Both the position numbers and the translations under genes were made by a program. From Siphonodentalium dalli (taxonomy: Eukaryota; Mollusca; Scaphopoda; Gadilida; Siphonodentaliidae): a stretch of DNA of 64,000 nt. Shown in pieces: positions 1 to 10,967 of this stretch. Numbering within the stretch: position 1 is the first letter of the stretch; each line of letters opens with the position of its first letter. The stretch lies in assembly GCA_032622095.1 (NCBI GenBank), contig CP136064.1, positions 128,573,605-128,637,604 of the forward strand, read 5' to 3'. The notes under the pieces were generated by a model that worked only from the letters and a program-made list of their open reading frames with translations, had not been told where the DNA came from and ran no database searches.

Positions 1-927
1 TGGAATAACATAGCATTATGTTATGGCAAAGATCGGAATTGGGGGGGGGGGGGTGATTAGTGAGACCTAATTTTCTAAATGGGATGACGTTTACAATAAC
101 CGATTTCCTAGAAAAGCAAATGGCAAAGCTGAAAACAATTTGAAAATCAATTGTGTCCGTTCTAAAGGCCTACAACAATCGTACTTTCGCTGTGCGGCGT
201 ATACTATATTTCCCCGTGCATGCGGTACACGTAGCTACATGTATGTCGTCAATGACACAAATTTGGGCAATCAGAGTAACTCGGTGACAATTCAATCGAA
301 TTCAGCACATCGAAAAACCCCTCACTACCAAATGTCCGATCGATATCTTAAAACATGTAAGAGCAATATATTGACAATGTTTCCTGTAGTAATTTATCAT
401 TGTAATTTGGCGAACCCCTTAAGGTACATATTTTGATTGACGTAATGTGCGCGTTGTCCAAATCGGTGTTCCTCGATCGTTTGGCGATAAACCAAGTGTT
501 CTATGGGTTAGGGCATGCCTGACTTGATAGTAATCGCCTTTTACGCAATCAAAATCGGTCTCCAATTAACAGATCTGGATGCTGTATACGTTGACCTCTT
601 AGAGAGTTTGAACTCTGCAAGACTTTAGTCACGCCCACAAAACACACAATTTTTCACCACCTATATTCAGGCGGCTCTATCTCCCGAATGCCTCAACGTA
701 CGGAGCTGCCCGATACGTCGTTTGAACGGGGATATCTTCGGCTACGACATGGTTTACAAATTGGATCTACGCATGTGCGTATAAACATACCAGCCGCCAC
801 TCACCCCCCCCCCCGATGAAATTCTCTCAAGATGTGACTTGTAATCCACAGTGTTTTAAACATGTATACCAATAATGAAATTGTGAGTTTTTCGCCCAGT
901 AGAGCATGTTTTAAGCGAGATGTTCTG
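1..927. other. Unassigned AT-rich DNA with homopolymer tracts
   Basis: I see no gene here. A G tract lies at 41-53 and a C tract at about 803-814. The short open frames have no family resemblance and no splice context, so I treat them as chance. Confidence 0.5.
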
Positions 928-993
928 GGCGACGTATATATACGTCGCCGGCAAATGGTTGGCGCTTTTCGGGCGACGTATATATACGTCGCC
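928..993. repeat. Two copies of a 22-bp perfect palindrome
   Basis: The same self-complementary sequence occurs at 928-949 and 972-993. Each is GGCGACGTATA followed by its exact reverse complement. The copies are 44 bp apart and both are followed by GGCA. No function is known to me. They could be terminal or subterminal hairpins of a small DNA element, or binding sites for a dimeric protein. Confidence 0.75.
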
Positions 994-2570
994 GGCACTG
1001 AATGAGTTAAGCTCTGTCATAAGAGAGCATATAGGACGGGCTTGGACTAAAAACAGCAAATCGCCATCCCAATATCTTAGCTGGTTTTAGTACAAGAAGA
1101 CTTGGACTATTGAACGTGTTGATAAAATGTTTGGGGCGAGAAACATAACCCAACCCCCTTGTCGCGACGTCCCTGTGGGTTGTACTTGAGATTTCCAGCT
1201 GACAAAATATTTTCACGAGGGGGTGAATCGACCCCTTGTCGCCACGTCCCTGCGTATCATAGATGGATATATTATCCGGGTTTAGGTTGCGAAAACTGAA
1301 AAATTATGTTTCATAGTACTCGAACATTCTTTGTAGTTGGATATATTTGTAAATACAAAGAACACGTACTATTTGTGATTTATGTTTGTAATCGTAGGTT
1401 CATATATAGTATTGGCGGAATGATAAATTGTTATTTCTTACAAACAATTGTAGATTCTTACAAAGAAAAAGTTTCATAGTATTGACCCCTGTTCAGATTG
1501 TTTGTGTATATGTTTGTATTTTCGTGTCCCGGAGATTACAAACTTACCAGAAAACTATGGTTTGCCCATTGGAATGTCCCATTTCTGGTATAAAAACAAA
1601 CTTTATCGCCGAAGGTTACGGTAAAATGTTGAAAACGAAGTGAGAAACTCCTGATTGTTCAATCTTCCGTGAGCGCTCACTGAGCACACTGAGGTGACGA
1701 TTTCGGACTGGTGCACTTTTGCAGAATGCGCACCCGCGGTGTAGCTTGTTATCGCAAAGGCAACGTATCATTTTGTGATATTTTATAAACCTTGTTTTAA
1801 CAAACTTACGACCCCCACTTGACAATGATTCTGATCGGCAATATTAAAAACAATACCAAGATGACAATAAACAGATGATTGTAGTAAAATTGAGGACATA
1901 TTCCACTCAGAATGCTTTCGGATGTGTCATAGTAAATGATGAGGTTGGGAAAAATAAAGAATGTCATCTTATTGAATCCTGCGGACCAAGAGCCGCTTTA
2001 CATATACATAATGACCTTTTATTGAGGGGGAGGTAATTTTCTTATATAATTTCTGGGCAGGGTAGACTTTCTCTCGTCGGAAACGCACAAAAGGCTCGCA
2101 ACTGCGCACTGGACGATTATGCGAATTTTCTGACGGATTTAGCAGGAGCGGTGGGCCCCCAGTGATTCCACGGACGTGCAAACAGACACTTTCATGATTT
2201 TGAGAAATGGTTGATTGTCGGAAGTTTGACAATCAGATCCGACTGTCCTTATTCCTGAAGAATAATGTGATGGGAAGAGGCAAAACTATGAACTGGATGG
2301 GTATTTTGAAAACAAATTTTTGAAGCCATTTTCCTAGAATTTGTATGATTTCCTCGAAAAATCGAGCTGTGTGACCCTTCTCAAAATAATATAATAAAAT
2401 AAAAATAATAATTCCCGGACCCCTGTGGAGAACTGGTAGAAAGAATACAAATTCTGGCGACGTAATACCATATTCATAACTCTTATCAGTGGTAGTTTAT
2501 TATGCGAAAGGTGTCCCAATGTTTCTTATCATCCATGATATATACATAATCTTTATTGGTAGTAACTTAC
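994..2570. other. Unassigned; downstream intron side of the PAN gene
   Basis: No exon with convincing coding content is visible. A near-identical phrase of about 20 bp ending in ACGTCCCTG occurs at 1155-1175 and 1231-1252. A stretch near 1055-1110 recurs in reverse near 57050-57095 and marks a dispersed repeat. Exon 3 of the gene to the right should lie here or beyond the window, but I cannot point to it. Confidence 0.4.
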
Positions 2571-2829
2571 CAAGGACGAAGCAATAAGTTGAGCCTTTAC
2601 CATGCTCGAAAGAGTAATATACAGGCCCCATGGCACCTATCCACATATCGAACATGGTCTCGTTCTCCATCAATTCATAGGCGACGAACTCCCCACTTGC
2701 GTTGAACTTCAGTTGCATCATTCCAGCGCCCGACGCGGCGTAGTATTTGATGGTTTGGTTGCTTCCCTCACCGTCTTCACCACCAAAGGTCAGAGCTCGC
2801 GGTAGGAGTTTATTACCAGGCTGGCATGT
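2571..2829 (-). CDS. Internal exon 2 of secreted PAN/apple-domain protein (partial)
   Basis: Seen: reading the minus strand, a pyrimidine-rich acceptor ending TTTGCAG opens the exon at 2829, and a consensus donor G|GTAAGT closes it at 2571. The exon is 259 bp, entering in phase 0 and leaving in phase 1. It encodes about 86 residues from TCQPGNKLLP to GSTYCFVL, with two cysteines and three N-glycosylation sequons (NQT, NAS, NET), as expected of an extracellular chain. Phase 0 matches the phase in which exon 1 at 14633 leaves, on the same strand. I therefore infer that it is the next exon of that gene. I do not recognise the domain; its alternating small and aromatic residues suggest beta structure. 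No in-frame stop interrupts it. Alternatives are an exon of a different minus-strand gene, or that a small unseen exon lies in between. Confidence 0.7.
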
Positions 2830-3308
2830 CTGCAAATGGAAAGTTAATCGTTAGGGGTTTATGCTCGACAACACGTGAGATATATATGCCACCCCGGGTC
2901 TTATGGGGCGCCGTTCTTCTATGTATTATCCATTGCGATATCAGTAATTCATTTTGTGATATCACAAAATGAATATATGATATCACAAAATCGATTATAA
3001 GATATCATTAATTATTATATGATCATTAACGTTCTTCTAAAAGTACCAGACTAAATTATTCTAAAAAGGAGTTGATAAATCATGATATCTACTGGATTGT
3101 CCTATAAATAGGACAGATGGGTTAATAACAAGATCACGCGACGTCATGACTTATTAATAGGAATTGTAATCCTGTTTATTAAATTTTGACTTCTTGAATC
3201 ACATGGTGGTGCATTTGATGGATCCATGTACATATTTACACTGGTCAGTAAGGTATTGCAGGCGTGATGAGCTTGTTAACATTGGTATTATCATATATTA
3301 AAACACTT

Positions 3309-3450
3309 ATTGCATTGTTTCGAGGTTGACACGAGGATTTATCAATTATTATATGATCATAAACTTTCTTCTAAAAGGCCTGCAGCCTCGGTGAATATTA
3401 ACTTCCTCGGGTTGATAAATCCTCATGTCAACCGCGAAACAATGCAATAA
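3309..3450. repeat. Hairpin within foldback element
   Basis: TTATTGCATTGTTTCG at the left and its near-exact complement ending in GAAACAATGCAATAA at the right enclose about 90 bp. A half copy of the right arm recurs at about 4243-4290, and related arms occur at 7556-7668 and 8781-8810. Confidence 0.7.
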
Positions 3451-3471
3451 ATGTATATTATAACTTCTATC

Positions 3472-3591
3472 ATTTGCGCTTAAGCACAAATCAGTTACGC
3501 TTAAGTGCAAATCATTTGTTCTTAAGTGCAAATAGATCATATTTGCGATTAAGCGCAAATCATTTGCGCTTAAGCGCAAATAAAAATTAAT
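3472..3591. repeat. Tandem short palindromes, TTTGCGCTTAAGCGCAAA type
   Basis: Five or six head-to-tail units of a self-complementary 18-20-mer centred on CTTAAG, with consensus ATTTGCGCTTAAGCGCAAAT. Some units carry substitutions on one arm. A second cluster of the same unit lies at 4129-4208. Confidence 0.8.
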
Positions 3592-3659
3592 ATGCATTGA
3601 TCCTCACTGAATTAATTTTAAATGGCACAGGCCTAAACACATCACTAAAGTCTATATAG

Positions 3660-3999
3660 GCCCACCATATGAGGGAAGCAATCCCAGAGTAACCCCAAGA
3701 TCCCCTTTATGACCATGGAAATGGTATAGATCTGTGCAGGATATGTTTCTTTTATAAAATATACTATATCTCTGGGATGGAGACACACATTCTTGGGACA
3801 GGGATGCTGATAATATGAAAATTCAATTCAATAATTACACCATATGAGGGAAGCAAGCCCCCAGTAACCCCTAATTCCCTATTTATGGCCATGGAAATGG
3901 TATATATATCTGTGCAGGAGATATCCCTTTAATAAAATATACTAGAACTCTGGGAGTGAGATACCAATTCTTGGGACACCAGGGACAGAGATGCTGATA
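3660..3999. repeat. Tandem duplication, about 178-bp period
   Basis: Two diverged copies each begin CACCATATGAGGGAAGCAA and end near GGGATGCTGATA or GAGATGCTGATA (about 3660-3812 and 3838-3998). They share the internal phrase CCATGGAAATGGTAT. Noncoding. Confidence 0.75.
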
Positions 4000-4128
4000 T
4001 GCATATGTAAATATGTTTTTTCTTCAACTTTCGAGTATGTGTGGGGCTACTATTATGGGGCCATGATAATATACTATGAGATGGACTAATTAATTCACAA
4101 TCAGAGGGAAGTAAGGGAGTGTTAGGTA

Positions 4129-4208
4129 TTTGCACTTAAGTCCAAATGATTTGCGCTTAAGCGCAAATGATTTACGCTTAAGGGAAAATATTTGCACTTA
4201 AGTGAAAA
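4129..4208. repeat. Second cluster of CTTAAG-centred palindromes
   Basis: Three or four units of the 20-bp palindrome described at 3472. The best unit is the exact ATTTGCGCTTAAGCGCAAAT near 4150-4169. The two clusters bracket the 178-bp tandem duplication. Confidence 0.75.
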
Positions 4209-4386
4209 CAAATACTAAATGTGAAAAGGGCCTCCCATAGGCCTCGGATTGATAAATCGTCATGTCAACCTCGAAACAATGCAATAAATGCATAATATCA
4301 ACAACTAGATTTGTTTTATCAAAATGAATTTATGATATCACAAATTGGAACTATTGAGATTTTAACTCGCGAACCGGACACTTAAG

Positions 4387-5062
4387 TGATGACATCCCTG
4401 TCCCGCGTGAACCATTGGTTGATAGAGTTACTGCGCTTGGGTTGTGTTGTGATGAGAGATACTCGCATGATCGAACGGTCAATTCATGCGGTCGAAAATT
4501 TATATGTTTTTGCAAGCAAAATGGACTGCGAATTATGAATGGTCGAATTGGAAGGGACAAGTTTGCTGGCAAGGTAACATCTAAGGGCGTCAGTTTGATT
4601 GATTATTTTATTTCTTCAATTGACTTATTTGTATATGCATGTGATCTTTATGTTTTACCGTTTGAACCCCTGTTTTCAGATTCTCACTCTGGCGTAGAAT
4701 TAATATTGAAATGTCCAGTAGATAAGACTGTTAAAATAACTACGTCAAATAAAACAAATAGATTTAAAGCAGGTGTAGAACCTGAATTTAAGCTTTAGTC
4801 AGAGTCACAGAGCACACAGTACATACAATGTATCGATAATACTCAATTTCTTGAATTAAAGAACCAACTTGATTTGTATAGCAACTCACCTGATGAGTAT
4901 GCTAGAGACTCAAATAATATAATCGCTAAGAACATACAAATTCTTTTTCATTCAGCATGCCGGAAATGCTTTGGTAAAAACGTACTTCAAATATGCAGAA
5001 AAACGATGAACCCTGATTTAACTCAGAGTGTAGACGAGCAAGGGCGAAGTACCATAAGATAA
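4387..5062 (+). pseudogene. LINE endonuclease C-terminus and linker
   Basis: A single frame reads through the endonuclease core: the phrase VDRVTALG, the segment VNSCGRKFICFCKQNGLRI-NGR, the GVSLIDYFI segment (the D-Y-x-I strand typical of APE-type LINE nucleases) and LPFEPLFSDSHSGVEL, in which SDH supplies the catalytic His. One in-frame TAG at 4796-4798 interrupts it before the linker. The N-terminal catalytic residues are missing through 5' truncation. Frame is lost after 5062, but recognisable linker sequence continues to about 5235. Confidence 0.8.
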
Positions 5063-5236
5063 AGAACAATTATCTTAAGAATCCAACCAATACGAATTTG
5101 GAGGAAATGCGACACACCAGTCGAGAATACAAGAAAACTATTCAAATAGTACTAAGAACTATAAGAAAATGTGTGCACAACGATTAAAAAACAGCAGGGA
5201 ATCTGAGTATTATCTGACCCAAAGGAGTACTGGAGA

Positions 5237-6255
5237 TTGTTGAAAACAGGAGTTCAAACAAAAGTTCAAACAAAAGTAGATAGTGAAAATATGTATACTT
5301 TCTTGAAAAATAATAATCTTGAATCAAGTGATGATTTCATATTAACAGATAATATGCGGAATCAAGAAAATGACGACTTAGATAAACCCATTTCTGAAAA
5401 TGACATCTTAAATGCAATCCATATGCTAAGAAATGGCAAGAGTTGTGGATCAGATAACATAAAAAATGAACACATCAAAGCAACTATAAATATAATGCTC
5501 CCTTTATATGTGAAATGGTTTAACCTCATTTTTGATACAGGAAACATACCAGATGAATGGCTGATAGGAATGGTAGTTCCCGTCTACAAGAATAAAGGTG
5601 ACCCAACCATGCCTGAAAATTATCGACCCATAACGGTTATGAGTTGTCTTGGGAAAGATTTTACAAAAATTCTGAATAGTAGAATGAGCAGATACGCAGA
5701 ATCCAAAGACCTTATAGACAAGAATCAAGCAGGTTTTCGAAAGGGTTTCTCTACATCTGACCACATAATGACACTTCACTTGTTATCAAGCATATATAAG
5801 CACCTCAATCATAAACTGTATTGCACATTCGTCGATTTTAAACAAGCCTTCGACAAGGTATGGAGACCAGGACTTTGGTATAAATTGATTTCCGCGGAAA
5901 TAACGGGCAAATGTTTTAGGTTAATTGAAAATATGTATAGCCGAGTCAAATCCCTGGTTAAAATCGATGGATGTCTCTCAGATACATACACGTGTACTTC
6001 TGGTGTGTTGCAGGAGAAAATGTTTCTTCTTTCCTATTTTCTCTCTACCTCAACGATCTACCACAATTTGTGATGACAAATTCCGCACAAGGACTTGGTC
6101 TGATAGAAAATATGATTGAAGATGAGTTAGGTATCTATATTAAATTGCTTGTGCTTCTATATGCTGATGATACGGTTATATTTACCGATTCTATTTACGA
6201 AACTTTAAATATTTTTCAGATTATTGTTCATTTTGAAAACTTACTGTTAATATAA
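5237..6255 (+). pseudogene. LINE reverse transcriptase palm and fingers
   Basis: The first frame (5237 to about 6015) contains the finger motif NGKSCGSDNIKNEHI, then PDEWLIGMVVPVYKNKGD, NYRPITVMSCLGK, QAGFRKGFSTSDH and catalytic motif A FVDFKQAFDKVW, with its Asp at about residue 200 of this frame. The protein shifts frame inside motif B, near GVLQEK/AGENVSS, and continues as FLFSLYLNDL to motif C YADD at 6160-6171. Motif B has therefore lost its usual RQG continuity. No host function is implied. Confidence 0.85.
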
Positions 6256-6266
6256 CAAATACAAAA

Positions 6267-7424
6267 ATGATGGTACTTGGCTCTGGGCGCAAGCCAAAAA
6301 CTCGCGATCGTCTTTCCCTAAATGGTAATCTCATAGAAGCTGTAAATGAATATACATATCTGGGAATACCTTTAACGAAGGCGAACAATTTTAGTAAAGC
6401 TCGAAAACACATACTTGCTAAAGCAACTGGTGCCATGTATAGCTTGATTTATAAATCACGGGAAATGAATATCCCAATTGCACAACAGATTGACCTGTTT
6501 GGGAAGGTAAAACCGATTCTATTGTATGGCTGTGAAATATGGGGCTATCAAAATAGTCAGGATATCGAGAAACTCCAATTGAGATTGTTGAAATACGTTT
6601 TAAATTTAAAACCGAGTACACCATATGTTATGGTATATGGTGAAACTGGAATTTATCCACTTAGAATAGACATATATGTTCGTATGATATCATACTGGGT
6701 GAGTGTTATCAATTCCGGAAGTGCGAAAATTAATGCTATTCTTTATAGTCCATTACTACAGCTGTATAAGACGAACCAGTATATGCACCCATGGCTGAAT
6801 CATGTTGAAAATATTTTAGATAACACTTATTTATACTATATATGGACAATACAAGGTATTTTGCAACTTGACCCCACATGGGTCAAAGAATCTGTTAAAA
6901 AAGCACTGACTGAGCAATATGTAATTGATTGGCGACAAAATATAAATACTATGAAGAAATGTTCACCTTATCGGCATATTAAGCACAAGTTCAATATTGA
7001 AACTAATTTAAATCATGTATGCAGAAAAGATGCAATATCTATTGTTCGCTTTCGGTGTCGAAACCACCGCCTCCCGATTGAAACAGGTTCATGGGGGAAA
7101 ACAACAGACCCTGGATCCAGTTATTACTGTACTAATACATGCAATGTAGCGGCAACTGGGGATGAATATCATTATATGTTTGAATTGTATGAGAACGGAA
7201 TCACTAAGGTGATGTTTCTTACCTTTATCCCTTACTCAGTCACCAAATTTATACAATCTGGGGCAAATAATAAATACAAAAAATGCTGTACAACTTCACA
7301 AATTATGAGAATTTATACGAGCCCTAACTACACTGCTTGGTTGACCGCTCACCCACCCACCCCCATCCAATTCACAACTGTTTACTGGATAATTCATGCA
7401 TGTATCACAACGCCAGTTCCTTGA
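6267..7424 (+). pseudogene. LINE thumb and C-terminal region
   Basis: An open frame of about 385 codons starts just after the palm. It carries the thumb motif EYTYLGIPLTKAN, the KPILLYGCEIWGY segment and LLKYVLNLKPSTPYVMVYGE, all typical of LINE polymerases downstream of YADD. Near its end are CTNTCNVAATGDEYHYMFE and a basic tail, a degenerate Cys/His cluster as seen at LINE C-termini. The last 40 residues look non-homologous, so the true end is probably near 7330. This is the least damaged part of the element. Confidence 0.8.
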
Positions 7425-7555
7425 TTCAAGATTATTAATATTTTGACCTCTTATGTCACACATATATATATATATATATGTGTTTATATGAGCGTATAAA
7501 ATATTTAGATTTTAAAATCATTTTGTGATATCATAAAATATTATACATTTATAAC

Positions 7556-7668
7556 ATTGTTTCGATGTTGACATGAGGATTTATCAACCCGATGAAGTTA
7601 ATATTCACCTCGGCCTGCAGCCTCGGTGAATATTAACTTCATCGGGTTGATAAATCCTCTTGTTATCC
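7556..7668. repeat. Hairpin with 34-bp perfect stem
   Basis: Arms at 7576-7609 and 7625-7658 are exact complements, separated by 15 bp that include CTGCAG. The outer part carries the ATTGTTTCG and TTGACATGAGG motif shared with the 3309 hairpin, so it belongs to the same foldback family. Confidence 0.85.
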
Positions 7669-8647
7669 TTCATCCCATTTGCCTCTCTTCTGATTGGCTG
7701 AGAGTGCGTCACATGGCGGGCGATAAATCACCATATTACCCTCGAGGGTAACATTGACTCAGTTATTGACCGCTCAGCTGTTACCAGCAAACATAGAACT
7801 ACGAAGAACTCACCACGCAGAGATTCTCTGACAGCTCTCTGATAATTTCGTAAAACACTGTTTTTATAAACCCCACTGTTTCATAACAACCGCGAACTGT
7901 GGTGTTTGCTAATTTGCATAATTGTGTGTTTTTTTATTTGCTATTAAAGCACGTTATGTATAAATGGTGTTATCACAGACACATATCTGTTATAAGGTGT
8001 AATATTCCTATTGGACCTTTTTATATCAATAATAAAGACCGTGGGACAAATAGATAAACCTTATTATGCAGTTGGTATTTGCTGCAGACAATTGCACATA
8101 CGATGTACATACGTTACAACTACGTTTATGTGCTTGATCAAATAGCCACTCTTTGCTGTTTATCAATTGACTATTTATTTTCTTCAATACATTCCTCAGA
8201 CTTCAGAGAATACCCGTATGTTGCGTAACAATCTGTGACATATGTCAAATTCTTTTTGCACCACTACAACGTGTTAGTTTCACATTTTAGCAATCTGGAA
8301 ATGAACACGTCTGTCGGCGTCTTCACGGCCATTCAAATTTGAAACGAAACCGAACATTTCGCTGCATGGCTACTCAACTTCGAAATTGCTTTGCTCCTCT
8401 TTCCTCTTTCCGTGAACCGATTTCCACCATGCAACCAGCAAACTGACCGGAGAATAGCTGCGCGAATGACGGGTATGTTAATTGATCCAGATTATGAATG
8501 TTTAATTTTCTAAATAGCGATGATTCCAACATAAAATTAACTTTTCGAACCGGATTAAAGAATATATGCGCGCATTTGTGACTGCTATTAAGGAGGTTCG
8601 TGTGTACTCCTTTGTCAGATAACAAAACAGTTATCACCCTTGTTTTC

Positions 8648-8758
8648 GTGAGACACGGGGATTTGTCGCCGCTCTCGACCTGGAATGTCACCCTCGGGCC
8701 TGGCGGCCCTCAGGTGACATTCCAGGTCTCGAGCGGGCGACAAATCCCCGTGTCTCAC
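8648..8758. repeat. Long hairpin, about 50-bp arms
   Basis: The left arm starts GTGAGACACGGGGATTTGTC and the right arm ends with its complement GACAAATCCCCGTGTCTCAC. The inner arms pair through CCTGGAATGTCACC/GGTGACATTCCAGG. The loop is only a few bases. It is much GC-richer than its surroundings. Confidence 0.85.
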
Positions 8759-9082
8759 TCAATCGCGGGCGATAACTGTATAATGTCAACCTCGAAACAA
8801 TGCAATAAGTTTTGTATCACATGATCTACCAAAGTTATCAAGCCCCATTATATGTACTTTATCATCAAGCCCCATTATATGTACTTTATCATTGGAAACA
8901 TCCAGGGATTTACAATTCATATTAATAACTCATGACGTCGCGTGACTTAAATTATTATTAACCCGTCTAGCCTGTTTATATTACAATCCAGTAGATATCG
9001 TGATTTATCAACTTTTCGCATTATTTACTATAGGACTTTTAGAAGAAAGTTATGATCATATAATAACACACAATCATAAGCA

Positions 9083-10440
9083 TTCAGTGATATCACTAAT
9101 TCGAGTTTGTGATATCACTAATTAATTTTGTGATATCTATAAATATAAAAGGGTATAGTTGGACTACTGTACCTTCAACAGTTTGTGATATCATAAAATC
9201 GAATTATTGATATAACTTTTACTTATTTTGTGATATCATATATTCGATTTTGTGATATCACGAAATGAATTTATGATATCACTAATTCCATTTTTGTGAT
9301 ATCTTAAAATCATTTTGTGATATCACTAATTCCCCAACATTTTATAATATCACAAACTCGAATTATTTATATCACTAAATACTTACTATTTTGTGATATC
9401 TTTAAAATAAATATATGATATCACAAATTCATTTAATGATATCATATATTTGATTTAAAAAAAATCATAAATTCATTTAGTGATATCTTAAAATGGATTA
9501 TTGATGTCACTAAATATGTAATAAATAGAAGAACGGAGCCCGTGAGTCCATGAATTAGTGATATAATAAATTCGAATATGTGATATCATAAAATAACTAA
9601 TGTTTATTGATATCACAAAATTAATATATGATATCATTATTCGAATTAGTGATATCATACAATGAATCAGTGATATCATAAACTCGAATACATGATATCA
9701 CAAAATAGAAAGCATTTAGGGTGGATACACACATGCATGTATCCATCCATCCATCCATGTATTTTACATGGTCACACCAATCATTGATAGCATTAATCGC
9801 CTGCGCGCGATCGTTCCATTTCAACAGGCGAGACCAGTGAGTAGTTGTAAGCCAAAATCAAACTAACTGTTATCAAGAGATTTCAGGCCAGTCATAAACA
9901 TGTCTTTTTTCATGGGTGCCGAAATGAATAAATCCTGTCTGATATCTGTTGCTGTTTTTCACGAGTTTTAGTTCATTTCGAAAAGTGGATATGAGTCCGT
10001 CGATGTTATACTTGATTTGTTTATCGTCATTTCTTGGAAACAGGGTCATCCAAAATAAAAATAAAATGTGCAGATTTTTGAAGCTCTTTAAGGACGATTG
10101 TGATACATGAGTGTTTAATGTCCCACACAGGATTTATTCGTTTCGGCACACATGAAAAAAGACATGTTTATAACTGGCCTAAAATCTCTTGATAACAGTT
10201 AGTTTGATTTTGGCTTATAACTACTCACTGGTCTCGCCTGTTAAAATGGAACGATCGCGCGCAGGCGATTAATGCTATCAATGATTGGTGTGACCATGTA
10301 AAATACATGGATTTTACATACAGACATTACATGCATGTGTGTATCCACCCTTAGTGATATCAATAAAGGGATTTTGTGATATAATAAATTCATGTTATGA
10401 TATCAATAAATATTTTATGGTAATACTAAATGCATTTAGA
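9083..10440. repeat. Tandem array of TGATATCA palindromes
   Basis: More than 25 degenerate units of roughly 18-22 bp, each built on the palindrome TTGTGATATCACAA and usually followed by an AATTCG- or AAATNGA-type spacer. The array is interrupted at 9719-10350 by a MITE. Smaller groups of the same unit occur at 2936-3010, 4325-4345 and 7515-7535. No coding content is supported. Confidence 0.85.
9719..10350. mobile_element. MITE with long terminal inverted repeats and TTA duplication (Tourist/Harbinger-like)
   Basis: The element starts GGGTGGATACACACATGCAT and ends with the exact complement of that sequence. TTA stands at both flanks (9716-9718 and 10351-10353). The arms remain complementary for about 215 bp, including the GCCTGCGCGCGATCGTTCC and GAGATTTCAGGCCAGT segments, around a unique centre of roughly 190 bp. 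A TTA target and GGG-terminal repeats are the hallmarks of PIF/Harbinger MITEs (family knowledge). The assignment is inferred because no transposase is present. Confidence 0.8.
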
Positions 10441-10967
10441 GATATCAACAATTGAGGGGTACAGCTGTTCCAATTATAGTTTATTTCAAATACATATATA
10501 TAGACAGGGAACGTACTATTGTACACGATTTTGTACCACCACAATGGGTCTACAACTCCACATTTCGTTTGTTTCTCATCGGATCCTTTTATTTATTAAC
10601 ACAAATAAGACGGATTCAATAGCAAAGGTCGAAAGTGTTGACCCAGTAACTTTTTCCCCATGATTTCTGCTCTACATTTAACTCATTTGCTGCACTAAAA
10701 AGTCAGTGCCACCACGCCAGTATAGTGCGCAAATCAACCCGCAAATCCTATAAAAAAAAGCCACAAAACTACGGACAAATTCAACGCATGCAACTGTTAC
10801 TTGTCACCGAGATGGATGAATACATTTACTAACTTAGGGTTAATCACAAGCATTTGGATTCATTTTGGGGTCACTTTGACTAACCCACACATTTCAGCGA
10901 ATCACTATGATTAACTCTGGTCTTAGTCATGGTGACCAAGTTACACGAAACATAACTATATTGTAAC
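10441..10967. other. Unassigned intronic DNA
   Basis: No gene seen. Between about 10820 and 10960 there are several TTAGTCA/TGACTAA-like motifs, and the same motif type is dense at 11810-12000. Confidence 0.4.

Larger units (their letters stand above)
4351..7430 (+). mobile_element. 5'-truncated APE-type LINE, decayed
   Basis: The element runs from inside the endonuclease domain through reverse transcriptase to a C-terminal region ending in a cysteine/histidine cluster. It contains at least one nonsense codon and several frameshifts, so it is dead. It begins directly after a TGATATCA-type repeat unit at about 4345, so it probably inserted into the foldback element. The clade is uncertain. 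It resembles the mollusc and fish LINEs annotated as mobile element jockey-like polymerases. Confidence 0.85.
2936..9080. mobile_element. Composite foldback element, interrupted by a LINE
   Basis: The left part (3001-3345) and the right part (about 8780-9075) are inverted copies. Both carry the phrase around CTTCTAAAAG, the phrase GATATCTACTGGATTG, the CGCGACGTCATGA segment and the GCATTGTTTCGAGGTTGAC segment in mirror order, with a diverged middle. Clusters of TGATATCA palindromes flank both outer ends. Several smaller hairpins lie inside. A 3-kb LINE occupies 4351-7430. The structure fits a non-autonomous foldback-type DNA element, but I cannot define target-site duplications. It sits in the intron of the PAN gene. 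Confidence 0.55.

Noticed and set aside
9083-9710. GATATC array considered as a CRISPR-like array
   Set aside because: Units are short degenerate palindromes without unique spacers of constant length, in a eukaryotic context with no cas genes.
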